In this document: positions 1 through 6,124 of the stretch, piece after piece
Position numbering within the stretch: position 1 is the stretch's first letter
Layout of the letters: every line of letters begins with the position of its first letter
Source: a virus
Length of the DNA stretch: 36,477 nucleotides
IMG/VR virus record: IMGVR_UViG_3300034418_005035
Coordinates: 1-36,477 of that record
Reading direction: 5' to 3' (one strand)
The notes under the pieces: generated by a model
What the model was told of the DNA's origin: nothing
Databases searched by the model: none
Seen by the model: the letters and a program-made list of their open reading frames with translations, nothing else
Position numbers and translations under genes: made by a program

Positions 1-2
1 GC

Positions 3-185
3 CCGGTCGACCATGGCACCACGCCCGGCCCGGATGCCGAGAACATCCACGACGCACTGCGGGCCTATCTGGTCGACTACATCGGGCAGCATGGCAGCCC
101 GGCCGATGGTGTGAAGAATGCGGCCCGGATTCTGTCCGAGGCTGCGACGTTGTGCGAGGCTGCGGACGAGCCCGCTACCGTGTGA
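3..185 (+). CDS. C-terminal part of an Ala-rich protein, cut by the window edge
   Basis: The frame is open from the window edge to TGA at 183-185 and encodes about 60 residues rich in Ala, Asp and Gly (for example GVKNAARILSEAAT). No start codon is visible, so the 5' end lies outside the window. Its composition and GC-rich codon use match the gene that runs off the right edge from 36,026, and the two may be pieces of one gene in a circular or permuted genome. A direct join of the window ends would put them out of frame: 2 bases mod 3 would have to be missing. No family was recognised. It is followed at once by a terminator-like pair of hairpins. Confidence 0.6.
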   Translation, partial: PVDHGTTPGPDAENIHDALRAYLVDYIGQHGSPADGVKNAARILSEAATLCEAADEPATV

Positions 186-190
186 CCTAG

Positions 191-231
191 CGCACTTAGT
201 GCGACGGCCCCGGGCTACGGCCCGGGGCCGT
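191..231 (+). terminator. tandem hairpin terminator after the first gene
   Basis: A small hairpin (CGCAC-TTA-GTGCG, 191-203) is followed directly by a perfect 12-bp stem, 204-215 paired with 220-231, closed by a TACG tetraloop. The second stem is almost all G and C. Only a short T-poor tail follows (TTCTG), as is common in high-GC actinobacterial terminators. It lies 6 bases after the stop codon at 183-185. Confidence 0.7.
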
Positions 232-580
232 TCTGCGTTCTGGCCCCATGTCTGGCCCGGTGTGGCCCGGTGTGGGGCCGTTGTCATGTCTGCGGGGCCG
301 TGTGGCCCCGTGTGGGCTGCCACCGTGTGCCCGCATTGGGCCCTAGGTGGCCCCGTGTGGCCCGCTATGGGCGGGCCCGGTGTCTAGTACCGGGCGATTA
401 TCCGCGGCCCGTGTGGGGCCGTGTGGGCTGCGGGCCGTGTGCGGCCCGGTGTGGTGGCGTGTGTGGGCCCCGGCCCCGTGACCGTTGGCCCCGTTGCCGT
501 GTCCCTGCAGGGACGGCCCGGCATTCTGCCGGTGTGTCGGTCATGGTGTATCTGTTGGGGTGGCCCGTAGCGTTGTCGTC
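232..580. other. GC-rich noncoding stretch with repeated TGTGG/GGCC words
   Basis: About 350 bases without a convincing gene. Between 240 and 480 the words TGTGGCCCG, TGTGGGGCCGT and GTGTGGGC recur in irregular order, giving a very high density of GGCC. Reading frames here have shadow-like composition (long runs of Arg, Pro, Trp and Cys). Near the right end sit an imperfect copy of the dispersed palindrome (500-514) and a perfect small hairpin CCGGCA-TTC-TGCCGG at 518-532. It could be a replication origin, a packaging site or only a decayed regulatory region; the sequence does not decide. Confidence 0.45.
500..514. repeat. dispersed palindrome, copy 1 (imperfect at one end)
   Basis: TGTCCCTGCAGGGAC followed by G instead of A, so the last base pair of the 16-bp palindrome TGTCCCTGCAGGGACA is lost. 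The core CCCTGCAGGG is intact. A perfect hairpin (518-532) follows 3 bases later. The other copies are at 854, 2426, 5219 and 35811. Confidence 0.8.
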
Positions 581-790
581 ATGTTGGAACATGTAGCAAT
601 GCGAGAGGGTGCCGGGTATGTGGATGTTGGGGTGGCGTGGTGTCGCCCGTTGGGTGTTGATGATGACGGGGCCGACCGGTATGTGGTTTGTTTGGTTGAT
701 GGTCGCCGGTCGTTGGTGTCTTTGTTGGGATGGGCTCCGGGTGTGGTGGTGTCGATGACCCCACCGGTGCCCGTGTCTAGTGGGACTTGA
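581..790 (+). CDS. small hypothetical protein (69 aa)
   Basis: ATG at 581 opens a 69-residue frame that begins MLEHVAMREGAGY and ends with TGA at 788-790. The middle alternates acidic residues with Val/Leu runs and looks like a small beta-rich domain; the codon third positions are G/C/T-rich as in neighbouring genes. The same frame is open back to 485, but that extension is Cys/Pro-rich and crosses the palindrome copy, so the later start is preferred. There is no clear Shine-Dalgarno sequence. The stop codon overlaps the -35 box of the next promoter. No family was recognised. Confidence 0.4.
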   Translation: MLEHVAMREGAGYVDVGVAWCRPLGVDDDGADRYVVCLVDGRRSLVSLLGWAPGVVVSMTPPVPVSSGT

Positions 791-815
791 CGAACTCTGG
801 TTGGGGTGGTAATCT
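787..815 (+). promoter_or_regulatory. early promoter P1 (TTGACG-17-TAATCT)
   Basis: The -35 box TTGACG is at 787-792 and TAATCT at 810-815, 17 bases apart. The context CTTGACGAAC is shared with the promoter at 2314. The predicted start lies near 822, just before a stem-loop (823-842). It would drive the gene set beginning at 911. Confidence 0.65.
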
Positions 816-822
816 GTAGTTA

Positions 823-842
823 GTGGTTGGGGGACCAGCCAC
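823..842 (+). other. stem-loop at the 5' end of the P1 transcript
   Basis: GTGGTTGG (823-830), loop GGGA, CCAGCCAC (835-842) form an 8-bp stem with one G-U pair. It starts within a base or two of the predicted RNA start. The same arrangement is seen at 2351 and 35,981. A 5'-terminal hairpin may protect the RNA from decay, or be a protein-binding or attenuation element. Confidence 0.55.
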
Positions 843-853
843 ACCGAACCGGG

Positions 854-869
854 TGTCCCTGCAGGGACA
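854..869. repeat. dispersed palindrome, copy 2
   Basis: A perfect 16-bp palindrome TGTCCCTGCAGGGACA lies in the P1 leader, about 32 bases downstream of the predicted RNA start and 42 bases before the start codon at 911. The position suits a roadblock operator or an RNA structure. Confidence 0.9.
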
Positions 870-910
870 GCAAGTCCCGCAGTGACACCCACAAGCAACG
901 GAGGGACACC

Positions 911-1036
911 GTGAAGAACAAACAAACGAAACGAAACAACAAGCGGTGCGACCATCTGGTCGCACGACGCAAGACCGGTCACAACATGTGGGAGTGCCGT
1001 TGCGGTGCGACCATCGTCCACTTGGAGGAAATGTGA
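911..1036 (+). CDS. small zinc-finger-like protein (41 aa)
   Basis: GTG at 911 follows a good Shine-Dalgarno sequence (GGAGGG, about 6 bases upstream). The 41-residue product starts with a basic stretch (MKNKQTKRNNKR) and has CDH and, after about 16 residues, CRC, so a Cys/His metal site is likely. The stop TGA at 1034-1036 overlaps the ATG of the next gene (TGATG), showing translational coupling. It is one of at least seven tiny Cys-rich proteins in this genome. Its function is unknown; nucleic-acid binding is only a guess from the basic N-terminus. A longer upstream extension of the frame (from 827) crosses the palindrome and is rejected. Confidence 0.65.
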   Translation: MKNKQTKRNNKRCDHLVARRKTGHNMWECRCGATIVHLEEM

Positions 1037-1920
1037 TGAGCAAGACACACCTAGCCTCGGCGCAGGCAAAGTTCTGGGTGGTCTCCCACCTAGTTGGCGG
1101 GGGACAAAACCCAAAGATGTTCACCAAGCAATCGCAGTCCGCAAAGACTGCACATAATGCAGAGTGGACAGATAAGTTGGAGCAGATCGTGATGTATCTG
1201 CCGCAGGCGAACCGTGGTCGCCAACTCTTTGACGAGTTGGCATCGCCCCGTCTGGTCATGTTGTGGGACTCGTTGGGTGGCAAGCATCGCAACGTGTGCA
1301 GCCATTCGACACCGGGATGTCGGGCCGCATGCCTCGGTAACTCAGGCCACCTAGGCATATCTGGCGGGGCTGCGTCCCGTGCCATGCTGGCCCGGTACGT
1401 CATGCTCTGCTTGTTCCCGTACGACTTCTGGTTGCTGGTCGACCATGAGATTGGCCTAGCCAAGAAACGTGTGGCCCGGTGCGGCAAGACGTTGGTGTGT
1501 CGTGTCAATGGCACGTCCGATCTGGATGTGGTGACCGAGGCGTACGTGGGTGACGAGTCGATTCTGTCTCGTCATCCGGACGTGATGTTTCAGGACTACA
1601 CGAAACGCCCGCTGGTCAGGTCGGGGTGGCGCACGATTGTGCCGAACTATTATCTGGTGCGGTCTGCGACCGAACGTGATGACCGTGCCATGTTCGATGA
1701 GCATGAGGGTAACGTCGTGGTGCCAGTCAACTTACCCAAGGGTGCGGCGTTGCCTGACACGTTCATGGGCAGACCCGTCATCGATGGCGACGTGCATGAC
1801 TTGCGGTGTGCTGATACGCCACGTGACGAGCGTGGCAACTATGCGGTGCTGGTCCGTGTCAAGAAGCGTGCGGATGGCAAGCGTCCGGATACGCACGGGT
1901 TCATTCGGGAGGTGAAGTGA
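1036..1920 (+). CDS. Gp88-family phage protein (294 aa)
   Basis: The product resembles the phage Gp88 family. Conserved marks are three clustered cysteines near residues 88, 95 and 99 (CSHSTPGCRAAC), the strand motif CRVNGTSDLD near 155-164, the QDYTKRP motif, NYYLVRSATERDD, and the C-terminal VIDGDVHDLR. These follow one another in the family's usual order and length. The biochemical role of the family is not established, although it is common in phages and plasmids. The start ATG at 1036 overlaps the preceding stop; an extension back to 946 would overlap the previous gene in another frame and is not used. It is the second gene of the P1 unit. Confidence 0.85.
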   Translation: MSKTHLASAQAKFWVVSHLVGGGQNPKMFTKQSQSAKTAHNAEWTDKLEQIVMYLPQANRGRQLFDELASPRLVMLWDSLGGKHRNVCSHSTPGCRAACLGNSGHLGISGGAASRAMLARYVMLCLFPYDFWLLVDHEIGLAKKRVARCGKTLVCRVNGTSDLDVVTEAYVGDESILSRHPDVMFQDYTKRPLVRSGWRTIVPNYYLVRSATERDDRAMFDEHEGNVVVPVNLPKGAALPDTFMGRPVIDGDVHDLRCADTPRDERGNYAVLVRVKKRADGKRPDTHGFIREVK

Positions 1921-2174
1921 TGAGAAACGTCATCGACAACCGCTACGACCGCCAGCGTGGGCAGTTCCAACTGGCACTAGCCGAGATCACAGACTCCGCA
2001 CCTACCGGCCCCGATTGGGATGAGTTTCGGGACGAGTACGTAGCGATGGTGCGGCTTACCGACGACGCCGACACTCCTACGTTCGACAAGGTGTGGAACG
2101 ACACGCTGCTCGTCGCACGGAACGCTCTCCGTGTTTGGGGCGGCTACTCGTACGGAAAGTGGGAGGTGATGTGA
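1920..2174 (+). CDS. hypothetical acidic protein (84 aa)
   Basis: ATG at 1920 overlaps the stop of the previous gene (TGATG). The product is an 84-residue protein rich in Asp, Glu and aromatic residues, with no signal peptide or membrane segment (MRNVIDNRYDRQRGQFQ at the start, WGGYSYGKWEVM at the end). It is coupled on both sides by one-base overlaps, so it belongs to the P1 operon. No family was recognised. Confidence 0.7.
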   Translation: MRNVIDNRYDRQRGQFQLALAEITDSAPTGPDWDEFRDEYVAMVRLTDDADTPTFDKVWNDTLLVARNALRVWGGYSYGKWEVM

Positions 2175-2317
2175 TGGTCAGGGAAGTGTTCGGCCATTAC
2201 CGTCCACCACAGGTGTGCCACAGGTGCAGGCGTATGCATGTGCGTGGCAGTGGTGAGTGGCCGGTCGTTGTCACGGTGTGTCCGAAGTGCGACCGTTCAC
2301 GTCCGGCCCCGACTTGA
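2174..2317 (+). CDS. small zinc-ribbon protein (47 aa)
   Basis: ATG at 2174 overlaps the preceding TGA. The 47-residue product has two CxxC knuckles, CHRC near residues 15-18 and CPKC near 37-40, separated by about 20 residues, the layout of a zinc ribbon. It is basic overall. The 3' end overlaps the -35 box of the next promoter (2314). It is the last gene of the P1 unit. Small ribbons like this often bind nucleic acid or polymerase, but here nothing shows the target. Confidence 0.7.
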   Translation: MVREVFGHYRPPQVCHRCRRMHVRGSGEWPVVVTVCPKCDRSRPAPT

Positions 2318-2343
2318 CGAACCCATTTAGTTTCGTCTAGTAT
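2314..2343 (+). promoter_or_regulatory. early promoter P2 (TTGACG-18-TAGTAT)
   Basis: TTGACG at 2314-2319 and TAGTAT at 2338-2343 are 18 bases apart. The context CTTGACGAAC is identical to P1. RNA would begin near 2350, exactly where a stem-loop starts. It drives the DUF932-family gene at 2467. Confidence 0.7.
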
Positions 2344-2350
2344 TTAGTTC

Positions 2351-2388
2351 GTGGCCGGGGGTCTATGTCCCCTTGGGCTCCCGGCCAC
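2351..2388 (+). other. stem-loop at the 5' end of the P2 transcript
   Basis: GTGGCCGGG (2351-2359) pairs perfectly with CCCGGCCAC (2380-2388) around a 20-base loop that can itself pair through GGG/CCC runs. It lies at the predicted RNA start, as after P1. Confidence 0.6.
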
Positions 2389-2425
2389 ATCAACACCTAG
2401 GGGACAACAAACAATCAACCACAAG

Positions 2426-2441
2426 TGTCCCTGCAGGGACA
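2426..2441. repeat. dispersed palindrome, copy 3
   Basis: Perfect TGTCCCTGCAGGGACA, extending by one more pair to 2425-2442, in the P2 leader 26 bases before the start codon at 2467. Confidence 0.9.
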
Positions 2442-2466
2442 CAACAACGAATGAAAGGGGAGCCCA

Positions 2467-3429
2467 ATGGCTTTCTTCCGTACAAACCAAACCGGCCGGG
2501 TAACTGGCAACGTCATGCTTAGCCGTGATGACATGCTTCCGGTCGGCACACATTCCAGTGCTGTCGACATGGCTCTGGATGCCGGAGCGAACTTCGTTCC
2601 GGTCAAGCATCCGCTGGTCCATCCGTCGGGTCACACACCGGAGAACCGTGGTACACCTACGGCGTACAGTGTGTGGAACGAATCGGTTGACCCGCCTGCG
2701 TTGCTGAACCCGGCGGTGTCGCACGGTTACCCGGCGACCCCGTACATGCAGACCATCGACATGGTGGAGGCTGCGTTCCCGAACAGTTGCACCGGTCTAG
2801 CGATGATCGAACACGGCAAGGTGCTGGTGGTCACGTTGGAGTTGACCGGCGCGGTTGACCTTGGTGGTGGCGACATCGTCAAGCCGTGCCTGATGGTGAC
2901 TGACTCGCAGGACGGCAGCCGGTCGACCCAGATTCACTCGTTCATGTACCGTGCAGCGTGCGAGAACGCCCAGTCGTATGACTCCAAACTGTTCTCGGCA
3001 CGTCACACCAAGAACCACAGCGTGATCATCGCATCGTGGGCGACGTACATTTCACGGGCTCAGGATTCTTGGGACACGTTCCTTGGTCGTGCCAAGCAGA
3101 TGCGTGCGATCACGTTTGACAGTCGTTCGCAGGCGAAGGACTTTCTGTTCAGGGTTATCCCGATGCCGGAGCGTGACCCGAAGGACACGTGGCGTGGCTA
3201 TGCGTCCAAGTTCACCCGTTGGGAGAACAAGGTTGATGCGATCATGAAGCGGTACGACTACGAGTCCGACGAGTTCGGTCACAATGCGTGGTGCATGGTG
3301 CAATCGATTCAGGGCTGGGAGTATCACGACAAGACCAAGGGCAACTTCGCCAAGCAGGTCGATGTGGTCACCGACCCCGGCACCAAGCAGGCTGTCACTA
3401 TCCGTGCGGAGCGTCTCGCTCTCGCCTGA
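2467..3429 (+). CDS. DUF932-family phage/plasmid protein (320 aa)
   Basis: ATG at 2467 follows the Shine-Dalgarno sequence AGGGGAG. The 320-residue product resembles the DUF932 (phage/plasmid-like) family: the core has RAACENAQ followed by RHTKNH, a beta-rich N-terminal half with an HGKVL/VTLEL segment, and a helical C-terminal part with conserved Trp. The family is common in actinophages and large plasmids; its role is not settled. It is a single-gene unit: its own promoter (P2), a structured leader with the palindrome, and a strong hairpin terminator at 3438 behind it. That suggests high and separate expression early in infection. Confidence 0.8.
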   Translation: MAFFRTNQTGRVTGNVMLSRDDMLPVGTHSSAVDMALDAGANFVPVKHPLVHPSGHTPENRGTPTAYSVWNESVDPPALLNPAVSHGYPATPYMQTIDMVEAAFPNSCTGLAMIEHGKVLVVTLELTGAVDLGGGDIVKPCLMVTDSQDGSRSTQIHSFMYRAACENAQSYDSKLFSARHTKNHSVIIASWATYISRAQDSWDTFLGRAKQMRAITFDSRSQAKDFLFRVIPMPERDPKDTWRGYASKFTRWENKVDAIMKRYDYESDEFGHNAWCMVQSIQGWEYHDKTKGNFAKQVDVVTDPGTKQAVTIRAERLALA

Positions 3430-3437
3430 CAAGATGT

Positions 3438-3466
3438 CCCGGTCACCCCGCTTCGGGGTGGCCGGG
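3438..3466 (+). terminator. hairpin terminator after the DUF932-family gene
   Basis: CCCGGTCACCCCG (3438-3450), loop CTT, CGGGGTGGCCGGG (3454-3466): a 13-bp stem with one G-U pair, starting 8 bases after the stop codon. No T-tract follows. Confidence 0.75.
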
Positions 3467-3513
3467 CAGCAATAAACATCCAAACAACATTGCCTTCTAG
3501 GAGGGGGCTCATC

Positions 3514-3945
3514 ATGGATGAAATCCAAATCACTGTAAGCAAGATCGGGATCGCAAAGCCCGATGCGCCAGCGGACAATCGTGGGCGCAAGAAAGGTTCC
3601 GGCCAGATCCAGCGTTTCATTGAGACGCAAGTGATCCCGTTGCTGGATGTCATCAACGATCCGGTGAACAACGGCATCGTGCAGGAGTCTGTGTGCAAGG
3701 CTTCGTGGGCCCGGTACGAGTGCCGGTTCCCCGAGTTGGAGTTCACATTCTACAACCCGCATAAGGTGATGACCGAGCCGGGCCGTTTGGCTTCTTACGC
3801 CAGCACCCTCGGGCAGCGGTGGATCGCCGCGAAGTATGCGACACGTCACGACGTGTGCATCACCCGCAAGCAGCAGACAGAAGATCGTCCCGCTGTGGTT
3901 GAGGCGTGCCGCAACATGACCGGGTTCTTGGGAGGTGTGCGATGA
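3514..3945 (+). CDS. hypothetical protein (143 aa)
   Basis: ATG at 3514 has a strong Shine-Dalgarno sequence (AGGAGGGGG, 6 bases upstream), which decides against the longer frame from 3490. The product starts MDEIQITVSKIGIAKPDAPA and continues with RGRKKGSGQIQRFIE, a basic patch, then a mixed alpha/beta body with a conserved-looking aromatic FTFYNP. It has no membrane segment. Its stop overlaps the start of the next gene (ATGA). It opens a run of tightly coupled genes that extends to WhiB. No family was recognised; a DNA-associated role is possible from its basic N-terminal part but not shown. Confidence 0.75.
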   Translation: MDEIQITVSKIGIAKPDAPADNRGRKKGSGQIQRFIETQVIPLLDVINDPVNNGIVQESVCKASWARYECRFPELEFTFYNPHKVMTEPGRLASYASTLGQRWIAAKYATRHDVCITRKQQTEDRPAVVEACRNMTGFLGGVR

Positions 3946-4250
3946 GCGGACATCCCACGTTCATCTATCACCGTCCGTCCGGTGTGGCACGCCCGTTGGA
4001 GGGCTGCGAGTTGATCCACCCGAAGATCAAACCTGAGATCATCGAAGGGTTCCCTGCTTTGCATGTGGACGACACGTTGATCCGCGGCGAATCACTTGAT
4101 TCGTTGCTGATGGACAAGGTGCTGATGGAGAACTACATCCAGCAGATCGACCAGCCCGCAGCAGGCAGCCCATCGAAGTTCAGGTTCACCGTTGAGGTTG
4201 ACCTGTCGTACAACGTGCGTGTCGTTGACAGCGAGACGTTCGATGGTTGA
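3942..4250 (+). CDS. hypothetical protein (102 aa)
   Basis: ATG at 3942 overlaps the preceding stop by four bases (ATGA). The 102-residue product (MSGHPTFIYHRPSGVARP at the start) ends in a beta strand-like segment KFRFTVEVDLSYNVRVVD. It is acidic and soluble, with no signal peptide. It also overlaps the next gene by 8 bases. No family was recognised. Confidence 0.7.
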   Translation: MSGHPTFIYHRPSGVARPLEGCELIHPKIKPEIIEGFPALHVDDTLIRGESLDSLLMDKVLMENYIQQIDQPAAGSPSKFRFTVEVDLSYNVRVVDSETFDG

Positions 4251-4401
4251 GTCGTGCGGCTGCAAGTGGGCCGACGACGGCGCACCCGTCGACATGTGCG
4301 AGCAGCATTGCCCACCACATGACGACGGTATCCCTACGTTTGAATATTTAGCGGCAGTTATTGCCGGGAAAGGACCATTGTCCGATGACTACTACGAGTG
4401 A
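4243..4401 (+). CDS. small Cys-rich protein (52 aa)
   Basis: ATG at 4243 overlaps the end of the previous gene by 8 bases. The 52-residue product has CGC near residues 5-7, then MCEQHCPPH, giving four Cys and nearby His that could bind one metal ion, followed by an acidic tail. The overlap with the next gene is 17 bases. Its function is unknown. It belongs to the set of tiny metal-binding-type proteins scattered through the genome. Confidence 0.6.
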   Translation: MVESCGCKWADDGAPVDMCEQHCPPHDDGIPTFEYLAAVIAGKGPLSDDYYE

Positions 4402-4597
4402 TGTACCAGAGTGGGAATTCTTTCTCACTATCGCTGATGCGAAGGCACTGTCTCAGGCGGGGCAGACGTTGCTGACCAGTTGGCAGCGTCTTGACGAACC
4501 GTCGAAGTCCCAACTGAAACAGCAGCGACGGCTGGCCGAGGCGTTGGAACGGTTCGTTCCGCAGGTCACCGATGTTCTGTATTCGGAGCCGTCATGA
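4385..4597 (+). CDS. hypothetical helical protein (70 aa)
   Basis: ATG at 4385 starts MTTTSDVPEWEFFLT. The 70-residue product is mostly predicted helix (KALSQAGQTLLTSWQRL, then QLKQQRRLAEALERF). It overlaps the upstream gene by 17 bases and its TGA overlaps the next ATG (ATGA). No family was recognised. Confidence 0.65.
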   Translation: MTTTSDVPEWEFFLTIADAKALSQAGQTLLTSWQRLDEPSKSQLKQQRRLAEALERFVPQVTDVLYSEPS

Positions 4598-5052
4598 GTG
4601 GCTACTACTGGGGGACGGCTGGGTGGCAGGATGCTGCTGCCCAGTCGGCCTCCCGTGAACGAGCAATCGATGAGGCATCCGACGGCACGCTGTCGAAACG
4701 CTTATCGAAAGTGTTGGACTTCGTGTACCGGCAAGGAACCATAGGTGCCACGTTCCGTGACATCGATGAAGCCCTAGGCACCCATCACGGCCAGTCTTCT
4801 GGTGCGTTGACGAACCTGCACAAGCAGGGGAAGATCGCACGGTTGGCTGTGTATCGCAAGCCGGGTCAGCCTCGTTGCTCCGTGTACGTTCACGCCGATT
4901 ACGCCGACATGTTCGATGCCGACGAGTTGTACCGGACACCTGCCGAGACGAAGTCTCAGCGGCTGGTCCGTGAGGCCCGCGAGTTGGAACGTGTTATCGT
5001 TGATTTGCGTGACGAGATCGCTCACCTGAAGCGTCGGCTGGGTGAGTCATGA
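4594..5052 (+). CDS. winged-helix DNA-binding protein with C-terminal coiled coil (152 aa)
   Basis: Residues about 35-100 fit a winged helix: helices around RLSKVLDFVYRQG and FRDIDEALGTHHGQ, recognition helix SSGALTNLHKQGKIARL, then a beta wing ending CSVYVH. The segment HHGQSSGALTNLHKQGKIARL-R is typical of small actinophage HTH proteins that resemble MarR/ArsR-type regulators. Residues about 118-150 form a charged coiled coil, suggesting a dimer. It may regulate phage or host genes, and it is one of several candidates for binding the dispersed palindrome. The start overlaps the preceding stop (ATGA). Confidence 0.75.
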   Translation: MSGYYWGTAGWQDAAAQSASRERAIDEASDGTLSKRLSKVLDFVYRQGTIGATFRDIDEALGTHHGQSSGALTNLHKQGKIARLAVYRKPGQPRCSVYVHADYADMFDADELYRTPAETKSQRLVREARELERVIVDLRDEIAHLKRRLGES

Positions 5053-5600
5053 GGTGGGCGGTAGTGGCCGTCGCCGTACTGATGGCGGGATGTGCATCAC
5101 AGGACACAACAACCCCTCCTGTGGAATCCACTTACCCGTTGGAGTTGGTGACGACCACGTCGGTGCAGGCTCAGGCTCGGGAGGCCCGGCCTGCACCGGC
5201 CGCCCCCACCACTACAAGTGTCCCTGCAGGGACACCCAGCACGGTTCCTCCGGTGACAACGACGTTGCCGGGGGGGATGTGTTCCCAGTGGTTGGATGAT
5301 GCTGTCGCTATCGGTTGGCCGATTAGCGAGATTGAAACTGTTGACTATCTGATTCATCGTGAGTCACGATGTGACCCTACGGTTATCAACACCAGCGATC
5401 CGCGTGGTGGTAGCCGTGGGTTGATGCAGATCAATGGGCATTGGTGCCGTCCGAATCCTTCGTACGGTGTTGATGTTGGTTGGTTGCAGGAGTTCGGAAT
5501 CTTGAACGAATGCGACGACCTTTATGATCCGCATGTCAACTTGCAAGCAGCCTTAGTTATTTGGCTTGAGTACGGCTATGAGCCGTGGGGAATGTCATGA
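5049..5600 (+). CDS. lipoprotein lytic transglycosylase (SLT-like) (183 aa)
   Basis: The N-terminus is a short lipoprotein signal, with hydrophobic residues 3-12 and the lipobox LMAGC (Cys15 becomes lipidated). Residues about 18-75 are a Thr/Pro/Ala-rich linker. The C-terminal domain has SLT lytic-transglycosylase features: the catalytic-type Glu in HRESRCDP (about residue 105), the GLMQIN motif (124-129), and a helix DPHVNLQAALVIW. The enzyme would cleave glycan strands of peptidoglycan from the outer face of the membrane. Its place among early genes is unusual for a lysis gene; superinfection exclusion or wall remodelling are alternatives. The linker codons contain copy 4 of the dispersed palindrome. 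The start ATG overlaps the previous stop. Confidence 0.85.
   Translation: MRWAVVAVAVLMAGCASQDTTTPPVESTYPLELVTTTSVQAQAREARPAPAAPTTTSVPAGTPSTVPPVTTTLPGGMCSQWLDDAVAIGWPISEIETVDYLIHRESRCDPTVINTSDPRGGSRGLMQINGHWCRPNPSYGVDVGWLQEFGILNECDDLYDPHVNLQAALVIWLEYGYEPWGMS
5219..5234. repeat. dispersed palindrome, copy 4 (inside a gene)
   Basis: Perfect TGTCCCTGCAGGGACA (18-bp palindrome with flanks, 5218-5235) within the linker codons of the transglycosylase, where it encodes SVPAGT. It is the only copy well inside a coding region, in a place where sequence changes would be tolerated. Confidence 0.9.
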
Positions 5601-5731
5601 CAACAAAACAAACGTGGGTGTGTCCCGCATGCGGGGTCACCGTCACAACACAAGTAAAACTTTCCCATCCTCCGACGTGCAGCAAGCACACGGGCGGTGG
5701 CCGACTGATGAAGGAGAAGACAGATGGCTGA
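5597..5731 (+). CDS. small zinc-ribbon-like protein (44 aa)
   Basis: ATG at 5597 overlaps the transglycosylase stop (ATGA). The 44-residue product has CPAC near residues 9-12 and, after a beta-like stretch, TCSKH, giving a C-x2-C ... C-x2-H metal site. It ends at TGA 5729-5731 and overlaps the next gene by 8 bases. Tight coupling on both sides supports that it is real in spite of its size. Confidence 0.6.
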   Translation: MTTKQTWVCPACGVTVTTQVKLSHPPTCSKHTGGGRLMKEKTDG

Positions 5732-5924
5732 GACAACGATCCACGATTTCGTTGACTACGAACAGGTCGGTGACTACGTGATCAGGGAACACAAGACTGA
5801 TCCGTGTATCGCTATGGCGATGTCGATGCGGACTGGTGCCCGCCGCAAGTTTTACGGTGAGTCATGTCTGCATGATGCTCGCCGTTGGGCGAACGACCGC
5901 TGGTGGAAAGAAGGTGTGCTGTGA
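5724..5924 (+). CDS. hypothetical protein (66 aa)
   Basis: ATG at 5724 follows AAGGAGAAGA, a good Shine-Dalgarno sequence. The 66-residue product starts MAETTIHDFVDYEQVGDYVI and ends with a basic helix DARRWANDRWWKEGVL. It may be a small nucleic-acid- or protein-binding domain; no family was recognised. The stop overlaps the next GTG start (GTGA). Confidence 0.65.
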   Translation: MAETTIHDFVDYEQVGDYVIREHKTDPCIAMAMSMRTGARRKFYGESCLHDARRWANDRWWKEGVL

Positions 5925-6124
5925 GACGTGCAACACGTTTGCTGATCGCCGCAGGTGCGGCAACGGTGACGGTGGTGTGGGCCTTGTGGTCACCGTGGTC
6001 ACCGGACGGTGTGGATGAGGTGATTCGTTCTCAGCCGGAGATTGTGCCGGTCACTATTGGATGCTGGTTGTTTCAGTTTCTTTTGGTGTTGGTGTTGATC
6101 AACTGGATTGAGGAATCATCATGA
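5921..6124 (+). CDS. two-helix membrane protein, holin-like in layout (67 aa)
   Basis: GTG at 5921 overlaps the preceding TGA. The 67-residue product has two hydrophobic helices, about residues 7-24 (LLIAAGAATVTVVWALW) and 44-62 (IGCWLFQFLLVLVLINWI), joined by an acidic loop and preceded by MRRATR. Small size, two membrane spans and a basic N-terminus match many holins, but this gene sits in the early region and other holin candidates lie by the terminase. It could act with the lipoprotein transglycosylase three genes upstream, or be an unrelated membrane protein. Confidence 0.65.
   Translation: MRRATRLLIAAGAATVTVVWALWSPWSPDGVDEVIRSQPEIVPVTIGCWLFQFLLVLVLINWIEESS

Noticed and set aside
398-1114. 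238-residue leftward frame across the first promoter region
   Set aside because: It covers the palindromes, promoter and two rightward genes, and has shadow composition (Pro/Arg/His-rich). The rightward genes have ribosome sites and coupled starts.
2467-3849. Leftward frames opposite the DUF932-family gene (for example 3052-3849)
   Set aside because: Shadow of two well-supported rightward genes; it would read through the terminator hairpin at 3438.
500-5234. CRISPR array made of the dispersed palindrome
   Set aside because: The copies are kilobases apart with no regular spacers and no cas operon; the Cas4-like nuclease is part of a phage replication block.
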